Below, one piece after another: positions 8,356 to 16,379 of a DNA stretch of 49,589 nucleotides. A program made the position numbers and the translations under genes. The stretch's first letter is position 1. The number at the start of each line of letters is the position of its first letter. The notes under the pieces were generated by a model that was given only the letters and a program-made list of their open reading frames with translations, had not been told where the DNA came from and did not search any database. Origin of the DNA: Flavobacteriales bacterium (GTDB lineage: Bacteria > Bacteroidota > Bacteroidia > Flavobacteriales > Weeksellaceae); assembly GCA_002747105.1 (NCBI GenBank), contig PDSY01000021.1, forward strand, positions 1 through 49,589, read 5' to 3'.

Positions 8356-8390
8356 TCTAACTTCTAACCTCTAATTGCTAAAATCTATCA
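8356..8390 (-). repeat. Heptad repeat, right arm after the four-helix-bundle gene
   Basis: Five 7-bp units are in phase: TCTAACT, TCTAACC, TCTAATT, GCTAAAA, TCTATCA. The first three are the reverse complement of the units at 7938-7965. The array ends 1 bp before the thiolase ATG. Confidence 0.75.
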
Positions 8391-8391
8391 A

Positions 8392-9518
8392 ATGAAAACA
8401 GCATACATTATAAAAGGATATAGAACAGCCGTGGGGAAAGCTCCAAAAGGTTCTTTAAGATTTACACGACCAGATGTAATGGCAGCGAAGACGACCTTAT
8501 CGTTGGAAATGCAATGCCCGAAGCCGAACAAGGTCTAAATATGGCAAGGCTTATTTCATTAATGGGACTAAAAACCGAGAAAGTACCAGGAGTAACCATC
8601 AATAGATATTGTGCATCTGGTTCGGAAGCCATTGCCATTGCCTCTGCAAAAATTCAAGCAGGAATGGCAGATTGCATTATTGCAGGAGGAGCAGAAAGTA
8701 TGAGTTATATCCCAATGGGAGGTTATAAACCTGTCCCAGAAACGGATATCGCCAAAACTAACCCCGATTATTATTGGGGAATGGGTTACACCGCAGAAGC
8801 TGTAGCCAAAGAGTTTAATATCACGAGAGAAGAGCAAGATGAATTTGCTTTCAATTCGCACCAAAAGGCATTGAGAGCCAATAAAGAAGGTGTCTTTAAA
8901 AATCAAATTGTTCCTATTCCTGTGGAGTACAACTTTTTAGATGAAAATCAAAAAGTACAAACCAAAAAATTTGATTTCGCTATTGATGAAGGTCCAAGAC
9001 CTGATACAAGTATGGAAGGTTTAGCAAGGTTAAGACCTGTTTTTGCCAATGGTGGAACGGTAACGGCTGGTAATTCTTCACAGATGAGTGATGGAGCTGC
9101 TTTCGTTATTGTAATGTCGGAAGAAATGGTAAAAGAATTAGGCATTCAGCCTGAGGCGAGATTAGTTTCTTATGCCGCAGCGGGATTAGAACCGAGAATT
9201 ATGGGAATGGGACCAATCCACGCTATTCCAAAAGCACTGAAACAAGCAGGACTTCAATTGAAAGATATTGATTTAATTGAATTAAATGAAGCCTTTGCTT
9301 CTCAGTCGGTGGCGATTCAAAAAGAAATGAACCTTAACCCAGAAATATTGAATGTAAATGGTGGAGCTATCGCTCTTGGACACCCATTAGGCTGTACAGG
9401 TACAAAACTAACCGTTCAACTCCTTGACGAAATGAGAAAAAGAGGAAACAAATACGGAATGGTTACAATGTGCGTAGGTACAGGACAAGGAGCAGCAAGT
9501 ATTATTGAGTTACTTTGA
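8392..9518 (+). pseudogene. fadA: 3-ketoacyl-CoA thiolase gene broken by an out-of-frame deletion
   Basis: The gene should encode acetyl-CoA C-acyltransferase, the last step of beta-oxidation. From ATG 8392 the frame reads MKTAYIIKGYRTAVGKAPKG and continues to RPDVMAA, as in intact homologues. At about 8487 the homology jumps to another frame (EDDLIVGNAMPEAEQG). From remembered homologues about 50 bp seem missing, not a multiple of three. Downstream everything looks intact: the nucleophile Cys in INRYCASGSEA, the [14 protein letters not shown]is motif and CVGTGQGAAS. Starting at the in-frame ATG 8514 would give 334 aa without the first strand and helices of the fold, which is unlikely to be active. 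The change could be real, recent decay or an assembly error. The break lies about 100 bp from the repeat arm at 8356-8390. Confidence 0.85.
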
Positions 9519-9532
9519 TTTAAGAAATTGGA

Positions 9533-9625
9533 GGTTAGAAGTTAGACATTAGAAGTTAGAAACTCTAATATCTAACAACGAACTAATCTAATTTCCAACC
9601 TCTAAAAACGAAGTGATCTAACATC
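9533..9625. repeat. Heptad repeats arranged as a back-to-back inverted pair
   Basis: Four in-phase units on the plus strand (GGTTAGA, AGTTAGA, CATTAGA, AGTTAGA; 9533-9560) are followed after 3 bp by the reverse-orientation unit (TCTAATA, TCTAACA), then more degenerate copies (AATCTAA, CCTCTAA, ATCTAAC, ATCTAA) to 9625. This is the same dialect and the same arm order as the pair around the four-helix-bundle gene, but with nothing between the arms. It fills most of the 122-bp spacer before the acyl-CoA dehydrogenase gene. Confidence 0.7.
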
Positions 9626-9640
9626 TAAAAAATTAAAATT

Positions 9641-11410
9641 ATGTCAAAAACATTAATCGGTGGAGAATTCTTAATTAAAGAAACTCCTGCAAAAGAAATA
9701 TTTACAATAGAAGAATTAAACGAAGAACAAAAAATGCTTCGTGATTCTGCAAGAGAATATATTGATAGAGAGGTAGTTCCTCACAACGAAAGGTTTGAAA
9801 AAAAGGATTATGCACTTACCGAAAAGTGTATGAAAGAATTGGGCGAAATGGGAATGCTCGGGATTACCGTTCCTCAACAATATGGTGGAATGGGAATGGG
9901 CTTTGTTTCTACGATGTTGGCTTGTGATTACCTCTCAGGAGGAAATGGTTCCTTGGCAACAGCTTATGGCGCTCACACAGGAATTGGAATACTACCTATT
10001 TTATTGTACGGAACAGAAGAACAAAAGCAAAAATACTTACCTGATTTAGCTTCAGGAACTAAATTTGGAGCCTATTGTTTAACTGAGCCTGATGCAGGTT
10101 CGGATGCTAATTCTGGAAAAACGAAAGCCAAATTATCCGAAGACGGAAAACATTATATTATCAATGGTCAAAAAATGTGGATTTCTAACGCTGGATTTGC
10201 AGAGATTTTCATTGTTTTTGCTAAAATAGATGATGATAAAAATATCACAGGATTTATCGTTGAAAAAGAAGGAACAGAAGGACTAACTTTCGGTGAGGAA
10301 GAACACAAACTAGGAATCCGTTCATCTTCTACAAGACAGGTTTTCTTCAATGATATGAAAGTACCTGTGGAAAACCTTTTAGGAGAAAGAAATAAAGGGT
10401 TTAAAATTGCTCTAAACGCACTGAATGTTGGTAGAATTAAATTAGCCGCTGCCTCTTTGGACGGACAAAGGAGAATTATTAATCATGCTATTAAGTACGC
10501 TAATGAGCGAAAACAATTTAAAGTGCCTATTTCTTCTTTTGGAGCAATTAGAAAGAAAATCGCTGAAATGACAACAGGAGCATTTGTTTCGGAAGCAGGA
10601 GCTTATAGAGCTGCAAAAGATGTTCAGAATAAAATTGATGAATTAATCAAAGAAGGTAAAAATCATCAAGAAGCCGAACTAAAAGGGGTTGAAGAATTCG
10701 CTGTGGAAGCTTCTATTTTAAAAGTTTTCGTATCCGACCTTACCCAAAATATGGCAGATGAGGGAATTCAGATTTTTGGAGGAATGGGATTCTCGGAGGA
10801 TGCTCCAATGGAATCTTCTTGGAGAGATGCAAGAATCGGTAGGATATATGAAGGAACAAACGAAATTAATAGACTTCTTGCCGTAGGAATGTTGATTAAA
10901 AGAGCAATGAAAGGGAAATTAGATTTAATGACTCCTGCAATGGCTATTACTAAAGAATTAATGGGTATTCCATCTTTTGAAGTTCCTGATTTTTCTGAGT
11001 ATATGAGCGAAGAAAAAGACCTTTTAGTAAGATTGAAAAAAGTGTTCTTAATGGTGGCAGGTGCGGCACTTCAAAAATATATGATGGACATCGAGAAGCA
11101 ACAACATCTATTGCTCAACGCATCAGAAATTTTGAACCAAATCTATATGGCTGAATCGGCGATTTTAAGAGCTGAAAAAAACTTTGATACCGATTCTGTA
11201 CAAGCATCAATGGCGAGATTGAATTTATACAAAGCCACAGAGCAAATCATCTCTTCTGCCAAAGAAGGTATCGTTTCTTTTGCCGAAGGAGATGAACAAA
11301 GAATGATGCTTTCTGCATTGAGAAGGTTTACGAAATACACCAACCATCCGAATGTAGTAGCATTGACGGAGAAAATTGCCGCTCACTATGTAGAGAAAGG
11401 AAAATATTAA
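9641..11410 (+). CDS. Acyl-CoA dehydrogenase (long form)
   Basis: The product (589 aa) is an FAD-dependent acyl-CoA dehydrogenase, which catalyses the first beta-oxidation step (acyl-CoA to trans-2-enoyl-CoA) and passes electrons to ETF. Regions in order: N-terminal helical domain, middle beta domain with YCLTEPDAGSDANSG and KMWISNAGFA, C-terminal helical domain with GRIKLAAASLDGQRR and FGGMGFSED, and the catalytic Glu in RIYEGTNEINR (about residue 405). A C-terminal extension of about 150 residues (after 440) marks the VLCAD/ACAD9-like long type common in Bacteroidota. It is the last gene of the MarR-led operon; a strong terminator follows. Confidence 0.92.
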   Translation: MSKTLIGGEFLIKETPAKEIFTIEELNEEQKMLRDSAREYIDREVVPHNERFEKKDYALTEKCMKELGEMGMLGITVPQQYGGMGMGFVSTMLACDYLSGGNGSLATAYGAHTGIGILPILLYGTEEQKQKYLPDLASGTKFGAYCLTEPDAGSDANSGKTKAKLSEDGKHYIINGQKMWISNAGFAEIFIVFAKIDDDKNITGFIVEKEGTEGLTFGEEEHKLGIRSSSTRQVFFNDMKVPVENLLGERNKGFKIALNALNVGRIKLAAASLDGQRRIINHAIKYANERKQFKVPISSFGAIRKKIAEMTTGAFVSEAGAYRAAKDVQNKIDELIKEGKNHQEAELKGVEEFAVEASILKVFVSDLTQNMADEGIQIFGGMGFSEDAPMESSWRDARIGRIYEGTNEINRLLAVGMLIKRAMKGKLDLMTPAMAITKELMGIPSFEVPDFSEYMSEEKDLLVRLKKVFLMVAGAALQKYMMDIEKQQHLLLNASEILNQIYMAESAILRAEKNFDTDSVQASMARLNLYKATEQIISSAKEGIVSFAEGDEQRMMLSALRRFTKYTNHPNVVALTEKIAAHYVEKGKY

Positions 11411-11428
11411 TTTTCTTATTTGATGATA

Positions 11429-11466
11429 AAAATAACCTTGCTGAATAGTGAGGTTATTTTGTTTTT
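11429..11466 (+). terminator. Terminator of the beta-oxidation operon
   Basis: A 10-bp perfect stem (AAAATAACCT / AGGTTATTTT) with a 12-nt loop is followed by GTTTTT. The same T-rich tail also supplies the -33 TTTG of the next promoter. Confidence 0.8.
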
Positions 11467-11490
11467 CAATGGATTAAATTCTTATATTTG
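11458..11490 (+). promoter_or_regulatory. Promoter of the lipoprotein gene
   Basis: TTTG (11458-11461) and TATATTTG (11483-11490) with 21-bp spacing; the ATG lies 28 bp downstream. Confidence 0.65.
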
Positions 11491-11518
11491 CTTAAGTTAA
11501 ATATAAAAAACTGAATTT

Positions 11519-11950
11519 ATGAAAAAGATTTTATTATTCGTATTAGCCCTATTTTTTTTAGGAGCTTGTAAGGAGGAAGAGCAATCATCTAATAATCAAG
11601 TCGAAGAACCTTCTATTATAGGACTTTGGCATTATTCAAAATATCAATTTATATCACCAGAAGGCAATGTTATTGGAGAATATGAATTGGATGATTGTAC
11701 CAAAAATTCAACATTTGAATTTAGACCAAACAATGAACACGAAGCGAAAATTTACGAAATAAACGAAAATGGAGACTGTATCATGGCAGAACACGAAGTG
11801 GTAGATTATTACTATGATGCTACCAATAAAACTTTACAAATGGCAGATGGACAAGTATTGGTAAGTGAATTGACTGATAATACTTTGAAATTAGATATTA
11901 ATGAAGGAGGACAAGATGAAGGCTCAGTTAGACTTACTTTAATAAAATAA
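11519..11950 (+). CDS. Small secreted lipoprotein, lipocalin-like
   Basis: The product (143 aa) starts with a lipoprotein signal peptide whose lipobox is LGAC (Cys17). Then comes an acidic linker (KEEEQSSNNQ) and a domain opening with IIGLWHYSKYQFIS. This G-x-W opening and the later beta-strand pattern resemble the lipocalin-like (DUF4488/DUF5004-type) lipoproteins common in Bacteroidota. Two internal cysteines (about residues 60 and 82) could pair. It is monocistronic, with its own promoter and a terminator right after the stop. The ligand is unknown and the lipocalin assignment rests on pattern only. Confidence 0.65.
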   Translation: MKKILLFVLALFFLGACKEEEQSSNNQVEEPSIIGLWHYSKYQFISPEGNVIGEYELDDCTKNSTFEFRPNNEHEAKIYEINENGDCIMAEHEVVDYYYDATNKTLQMADGQVLVSELTDNTLKLDINEGGQDEGSVRLTLIK

Positions 11951-11963
11951 ACCTTAAAAATAT

Positions 11964-12000
11964 TCCCTTTCTCAATTTCGAGAAAGGGATTTTTGTTTTT
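11964..12000 (+). terminator. Rho-independent terminator
   Basis: A 10-bp perfect stem (TCCCTTTCTC / GAGAAAGGGA) with a 6-nt loop is followed by TTTTTGTTTTT, 14 bp after the lipoprotein gene. Confidence 0.9.
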
Positions 12001-12023
12001 CAACGAATTAAACTTTATCTTTG
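11992..12023 (+). promoter_or_regulatory. Promoter of the DUF1599 gene
   Basis: TTTG (11992-11995, inside the terminator tail) and TATCTTTG (12016-12023) are 20 bp apart; the ATG is 19 bp further on. Confidence 0.65.
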
Positions 12024-12042
12024 GAGTCCAAACCTTTTTTAG

Positions 12043-12576
12043 ATGCAACAGACAGTATATGAATTCAACGAAGTAATTGCAGAATGCAGAGCCTTATTTG
12101 AAGATAAAATGAAAGATTATGGGACAGCGTGGCGTGTGCTTCGTACCAGTTCTGTAACCGACCAAATATACATTAAAGTAAAGCGAATAAGGACTTTACA
12201 AATGAGCGAAAATAAAATGATTGACGAAAGCGAAGAAGAAGAGTTTATCGCTATTGTTAATTATGCTATTATTGGGCTTATTCAGTTAGAAAAAGGAATA
12301 TCCGATGTGCTCAATCATTCCGCAGACGAAATCATGGAATTATACGACTTCTATAGCCAAAAGGCGTTGGAATTAATGCAAAAGAAAAATCACGACTATG
12401 GCGAAGCATGGCGAGATATGAGAGTTTCTTCCATTACAGATTTAATTTACCAAAAAGTCTTAAGAACCAAACAAATAGAAGATAATCAAGGGCAAACGAT
12501 TGTCTCCGAAGGCATTGATGCTAATTATTTTGACATGATTAATTACGCTGTTTTTTGTTTGATTAAAAGAAGGTAG
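12043..12576 (+). CDS. DUF1599 domain protein with an internal duplication
   Basis: The product (177 aa) is built from two copies of one module. Copy 1 (about 12-82) has KMKDYGTAWRVLRTSSVTDQ and ends in NYAIIGLIQL. Copy 2 (about 100-176) has KNHDYGEAWRDMRVSSITDL and ends in NYAVFCLIKR. Each carries the D-Y-G-x-A-W-R core with conserved acidic and Arg residues. The family is annotated DUF1599 and has been linked to nucleotide modification in phage, but its cellular role in Bacteroidota is not known to me. In many relatives it sits near folP, DoxX and tpiA, as here with DoxX and tpiA downstream. Confidence 0.85.
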   Translation: MQQTVYEFNEVIAECRALFEDKMKDYGTAWRVLRTSSVTDQIYIKVKRIRTLQMSENKMIDESEEEEFIAIVNYAIIGLIQLEKGISDVLNHSADEIMELYDFYSQKALELMQKKNHDYGEAWRDMRVSSITDLIYQKVLRTKQIEDNQGQTIVSEGIDANYFDMINYAVFCLIKRR

Positions 12577-12605
12577 AATTGAAAGTTAAAAATCAAGATA
12601 ATGTA

Positions 12606-12633
12606 ATCCCTAAATCCTAATCCCTAATCCCTA
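12606..12633 (+). repeat. Heptad repeat ATCCCTA before the DoxX gene
   Basis: Four in-phase 7-bp units (ATCCCTA, AATCCTA, ATCCCTA, ATCCCTA) end 6 bp before the next ATG. The same dialect recurs at 47985-48005. Confidence 0.75.
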
Positions 12634-12639
12634 ATAAAA

Positions 12640-13710
12640 ATGAAAAGAATAATACGATATATTGTAGGACTGATATTTATAGCATCAGGTTTTGTGAAAA
12701 CAATTGACCCTAAAGGTTTTTCGTTTAAACTCGAAGAATATTTTTCACCTGAAGTTTTTAATTTGCCTTTTTTGGAAAAATATGTACTTCCGATGGCGAT
12801 TTTTGTGAGCGTTTTAGAGGTTATTTTAGGGCTGATGCTTTTGATGAAAATTCAGTTTAAAAAGACCTTATTGGCATTAATCGCATTATGTGTATTCTTT
12901 GCATTTCTCACTTTTTATTCGGCTTACTTTAATGTAGTTACCGATTGTGGTTGCTTTGGAGATGCTATAAAATTAGAGCCTTGGCAAAGCTTTTGGAAAG
13001 ATATTATTCTGCTTGTAGCTTTGGTTTATTTATGGAAAAAAAATAAAAATAGAACCAATCATTCTTTCTTTACATTTTTTAAACTACCGATTTTAATGGT
13101 AGGAATTTTGGCGACGGCTTATATTGTTTATTATGGAATTCAACACGAACCTTTAATTGATTTTAGGGATTATAAAATTGGTACAGATCTATTGGCAGAG
13201 AAGAAAAAATTAGCCGATGATCCATCTGTTTATAAGACTTTTTATGTATTGAAAAACACGCAAACCAATACCGAAAAAGAAATCGATCAGGATGAATATA
13301 TCAACAACGAAGAATATTGGAAAGAAGGTTCTTCGTGGGAAATTCAGGATGATAAAACCACTTCTAAACTTATCAAACAAGGCTATAAAAGTGATATTGC
13401 TAAATTTAACTTAGTAAATGATGATGGAGAAGATAAAACAATGGAAATCCTTAATTTACCAAAGGTTTATTTGGTCTGCTCATATAAAAATAATATTGAT
13501 GTTTTAGCCAAAACGGCTTGTTCTAAATTCCAAAATGGAGAGCAAGTTTATGGCGTAACAAGTGATGAAACAGGATTCTATAAACTTCCTCATTTAATAA
13601 TGGACGCAACAGCAATAAAGACCATTGCAAGGAGTAATCCTTTTGTTCTAGTATTGGAAAAAGGAAAAATAATTGACAAAAAAGCCTTTGAAGATTTTAA
13701 AATTGATTAA
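12640..13710 (+). CDS. BT_3928-type DoxX/MauE family membrane protein
   Basis: The product (356 aa) has four or five membrane helices in its first 165 residues, beginning with a DoxX-like segment (IVGLIFIASGFVKTIDPKGF). A Cys-x-Cys motif (TDCGCFGDA, about residue 104) follows, as in MauE-like proteins, and then a soluble C-terminal domain of about 190 residues. MauE/DoxX proteins are thought to help thiol/disulfide chemistry at the membrane, and the two close cysteines fit this, but the function of this subgroup is not established. The gene begins a run with the TerB-like gene and tpiA (gaps of 23 and 6 bp). Confidence 0.8.
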   Translation: MKRIIRYIVGLIFIASGFVKTIDPKGFSFKLEEYFSPEVFNLPFLEKYVLPMAIFVSVLEVILGLMLLMKIQFKKTLLALIALCVFFAFLTFYSAYFNVVTDCGCFGDAIKLEPWQSFWKDIILLVALVYLWKKNKNRTNHSFFTFFKLPILMVGILATAYIVYYGIQHEPLIDFRDYKIGTDLLAEKKKLADDPSVYKTFYVLKNTQTNTEKEIDQDEYINNEEYWKEGSSWEIQDDKTTSKLIKQGYKSDIAKFNLVNDDGEDKTMEILNLPKVYLVCSYKNNIDVLAKTACSKFQNGEQVYGVTSDETGFYKLPHLIMDATAIKTIARSNPFVLVLEKGKIIDKKAFEDFKID

Positions 13711-13733
13711 ATTTGAAGCCAAAATAAATTAAA

Positions 13734-14084
13734 ATGCAAAAATCAAATAAACCGATTGCAGGTTATCATTTACTTATGATTTTATCTTCTGTAGATGGAG
13801 AATTTGCTCCAGAGGAGGGTATGAAAATCCAAGAATATTTAGCCGAAGAATTTCCTTTTAGAGCCGATTTAGATGATGAATTGGAGGTAATTGCGATGCT
13901 TCGTCCAGAAGATTGGAAATCTCATTTTGAATTCCATGCCAATTGCTTTTTGGAAGATTCTACGGAAAAAGAAAGACAAAATTTTATTCAGTTCGCTAAA
14001 ACTTTAATCAAAGCTGATGAAAGTGTAAGTGATCAGGAACATGGCTATTACACACATTTAAAAAATATTTGGAATATAAAATAA
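13734..14084 (+). CDS. TerB-like small acidic protein
   Basis: The product (116 aa) is an acidic, all-helical protein with the TerB/DjlA-like pattern. An N-terminal helix (GYHLLMILSSVDGEFAPEEG) is followed after about 75 residues by a similar segment (FAKTLIKADESVSDQEHGYY). The acidic D-G-E and D-E-S loops are where TerB proteins bind divalent metal. Tellurite resistance is only the name of the family; in this setting (between DoxX and tpiA) a stress or metal-sensing role is no more than a guess. The start follows the upstream stop by 23 bp. Confidence 0.75.
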   Translation: MQKSNKPIAGYHLLMILSSVDGEFAPEEGMKIQEYLAEEFPFRADLDDELEVIAMLRPEDWKSHFEFHANCFLEDSTEKERQNFIQFAKTLIKADESVSDQEHGYYTHLKNIWNIK

Positions 14085-14090
14085 AGATAT

Positions 14091-14852
14091 ATGAGAAAGC
14101 ATATTGTAGCTGGAAACTGGAAAATGAATAAAAATTTTTTAGAGGCTAAAAAATTAATGAACGAATTAAAAAATTATACCAATAATAATGCTACTTCTTG
14201 TGAAGTATATATCGCACCACCTGCATTATATACACTAACAGCAAAAGAGATTTTGGAAGACAGCAAGGTGGAAGTTTATACACAAGATGTTAGCGAACAT
14301 CAAGGTGGAGCTTATACAGGAGAAGTGGCAGTGGATATGGTGAAATCTGTTGGAGCAGACGGTGCCATTGTGGCTCATTCTGAAAGGAGAACTTACCACG
14401 GAGAGACTGATAGCCACGCTAATAGAAAGGTAAAGGCTCTTTTAGATAAAGGTTTAAGACCTATCTATTGTAACGGAGAAACCTTGGAACAAAGAAAAGC
14501 AGGAGAGCATTTTGAAGTCGTGAAAAACCAAACCGAAGTGGCACTTTTTTCGCTTTCGGCAGAGGAGATTAAAAAAGTGGTAATTGCTTACGAACCTGTT
14601 TGGGCAATCGGGACAGGCGAAACGGCAACGCCAGAACAAGCACAGGAGATTCATGCTCATATTCGAGGGCTTATTGCTGATAAATATGGAGCAGAGGTAG
14701 CTAATGAGGTTTCTATCTTATACGGAGGTTCTGTAAAACCAAACAATGCTAAAGAGATTTTTTCTCAACCTGATATCGATGGAGGGCTTATCGGTGGAGC
14801 AGCTTTGAATATTGAAGATTTCTCGAAAATTATTGAGGCTTTTAATAAATAA
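14091..14852 (+). CDS. tpiA: Triosephosphate isomerase
   Basis: The product (253 aa, usual length) interconverts dihydroxyacetone phosphate and glyceraldehyde 3-phosphate in glycolysis and gluconeogenesis. All catalytic elements are visible: Lys11 in GNWKMNKN, the catalytic His in GAIVAHSERRTY, the catalytic Glu in VIAYEPVWAIGTG (which also carries loop 6), and the phosphate-binding ILYGGSVKPNNA and DGGLIGGAALN segments. It lies 6 bp after the TerB-like gene and is the last gene of the run; an imperfect hairpin follows. Confidence 0.97.
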   Translation: MRKHIVAGNWKMNKNFLEAKKLMNELKNYTNNNATSCEVYIAPPALYTLTAKEILEDSKVEVYTQDVSEHQGGAYTGEVAVDMVKSVGADGAIVAHSERRTYHGETDSHANRKVKALLDKGLRPIYCNGETLEQRKAGEHFEVVKNQTEVALFSLSAEEIKKVVIAYEPVWAIGTGETATPEQAQEIHAHIRGLIADKYGAEVANEVSILYGGSVKPNNAKEIFSQPDIDGGLIGGAALNIEDFSKIIEAFNK

Positions 14853-14885
14853 AGTTATTGTAAAAAGATAAAATAGGTAAAAAGT

Positions 14886-14915
14886 GGATGGGAACTTTTG
14901 TTTCCGTCCTTATAT
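14886..14915 (+). terminator. Possible terminator after tpiA
   Basis: GGATGGGAAC and GTTTCCGTCC can pair over 10 bp (two G-T pairs) with a TTTT loop. The T tract is weak (TTATATT). Confidence 0.5.
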
Positions 14916-14974
14916 TAAGACGAGTTCAGGGAAGGTATAAAATTCAGATGAGTTTTGAATCAAAATAATTTCCG

Positions 14975-14982
14975 TAAATTTG
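14975..14982 (+). promoter_or_regulatory. -7 box of the mrp gene
   Basis: TAAATTTG matches TAnnTTTG and precedes the ATG at 15001 by 18 bp. It rules out the TTG start at 14980, which lies inside the box. Confidence 0.6.
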
Positions 14983-15000
14983 TCAATTATTAGTTGTATT

Positions 15001-16101
15001 ATGTTAGAAAAAAAGAGAGTTGAGAATTTTCTTAAGGAAATAGAGGTAGATGATTTGGTGAAAAATCTACAAATTATGGGAAATGATGTGTACATTGATA
15101 TGGTAGCACATTCTCCTGCGATGCATGAAAAAAAGAAGTTGGAAGCAGGAATGAAACAAGCTTTTGCTTCTGAATTTGGGGAAGAGGTAATCTTGAAACT
15201 GAAAATTTCTTCACCAGAACCATCGGAAGTTCAGCAGAATATAATTAAAGGTAAACAAATACCAGGGATAAAAAACATCATTGCCATTGCATCAGGGAAA
15301 GGTGGAGTAGGAAAATCTACAGTTTCTGCTAACTTGGCAGTTACTTTGGCAAAAATGGGTTTCAAAGTAGGATTGTTAGATGCTGATATCTATGGTCCTT
15401 CTGTGCCAACGATGTTTGATACCACAGACGAAAAGCCGATTTCGGTAGAGGTAGAGGGAAGAAATTTAATGAAGCCTATTGAGAATTATGGTGTTAAAAT
15501 GTTGTCTATCGGATATTTTTCAGGAACTAATCAAGCGGTAGTTTGGAGAGGTCCAATGGCAGCTAAAGCATTAAATCAAATGTTAAGAGATGCCCATTGG
15601 GGAGAATTGGATTTTCTTCTGATAGATTTACCTCCAGGTACAGGAGATATTCATTTGTCTATTATTCAGGAAGTTCCAGTAACAGGAGCTGTGATAGTGA
15701 GTACTCCTCAGCATGTGGCTTTAGCTGATGTTAAAAAAGGAATTGCCATGTTCCAAATGGAAAGCATCAATATTCCTGTATTAGGATTGGTAGAAAATAT
15801 GGCGTACTTTACACCAGCAGAATTGCCAGATAATAAATACTATATTTTTGGAAACAAAGGAGCTCAAAATTTAGCAGAAGATTTACAAATTCCTGTTTTG
15901 GGTGAAATTCCAATTATTCAAAGTATAAGAGAAGCAGGAGATGTAGGAAGACCAGCTGCTCTACAAGAAGGAACTAAGATTGCAGAAATTTATCACGAAA
16001 CAGCTCAAAATATGGTAGAGAGTTTGGTGAAGAGAAATAAAAATTTACCACCAACAGAAGCGGTGAAAATAACAACAATGGCGGGTTGCTCGTCTAAATA
16101 A
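15001..16101 (+). CDS. Mrp/ApbC (NBP35-type) iron-sulfur carrier ATPase
   Basis: The product (366 aa from ATG 15001) has an N-terminal MIP18/DUF59 domain (about residues 1-80) and a deviant P-loop ATPase domain. Motifs are ASGKGGVGKSTVSANLAV (deviant Walker A with the signature lysine), LLDADIYGPSVPTMF, the switch LLIDLPPGTGD, and VENMAYFTPAE. Mrp proteins bind a transient Fe-S cluster at a dimer interface and hand it to apo-proteins. The usual CxxC in the VENM region is not visible; a single Cys lies near the C-terminus (AGCSSK). The NifU-like gene starts 12 bp downstream, supporting a role in cluster transfer. Confidence 0.92.
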   Translation: MLEKKRVENFLKEIEVDDLVKNLQIMGNDVYIDMVAHSPAMHEKKKLEAGMKQAFASEFGEEVILKLKISSPEPSEVQQNIIKGKQIPGIKNIIAIASGKGGVGKSTVSANLAVTLAKMGFKVGLLDADIYGPSVPTMFDTTDEKPISVEVEGRNLMKPIENYGVKMLSIGYFSGTNQAVVWRGPMAAKALNQMLRDAHWGELDFLLIDLPPGTGDIHLSIIQEVPVTGAVIVSTPQHVALADVKKGIAMFQMESINIPVLGLVENMAYFTPAELPDNKYYIFGNKGAQNLAEDLQIPVLGEIPIIQSIREAGDVGRPAALQEGTKIAEIYHETAQNMVESLVKRNKNLPPTEAVKITTMAGCSSK

Positions 16102-16113
16102 TTGAATTTTATT

Positions 16114-16365
16114 ATGAAAGAAACTCAACACGAAAAAACAGTAACCAAAGTATTGGAAGCATTAGAAAGCATTCGCCCTTTTTTGAAGAATGATGGTGGA
16201 GATATAGAACTGATGGATGTGAAAGATAATGTTGTTTATGTTAAATTGATTGGAAATTGTAATGGATGTCCAATGAGTTTTTCTACCATGACTTTAGGGG
16301 TAGAAAATACCATTAAGCAATATGCACCTGAAATCACAGAAGTAATCAATGTAGGGGAAGAATAA
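16114..16365 (+). CDS. NifU C-terminal-domain Fe-S scaffold/carrier (Nfu type)
   Basis: The product (83 aa from ATG 16114; an upstream TTG adds 4 residues) is a single Nfu domain. The cluster-binding CxxC motif is in LIGNCNGCPMS, preceded by the conserved start RPFLKNDGGDIELMDV. Two such domains bridge a [4Fe-4S] cluster and pass it on. It is co-transcribed with mrp, and galE follows after 14 bp. Confidence 0.93.
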   Translation: MKETQHEKTVTKVLEALESIRPFLKNDGGDIELMDVKDNVVYVKLIGNCNGCPMSFSTMTLGVENTIKQYAPEITEVINVGEE

Positions 16366-16379
16366 GATTTCTGAAAACC

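Noticed and set aside
14980..15000. TTG start at 14980 for the Mrp protein
   Set aside because: The TTG is part of the -7 box TAAATTTG; the ATG at 15001 fits the family start.
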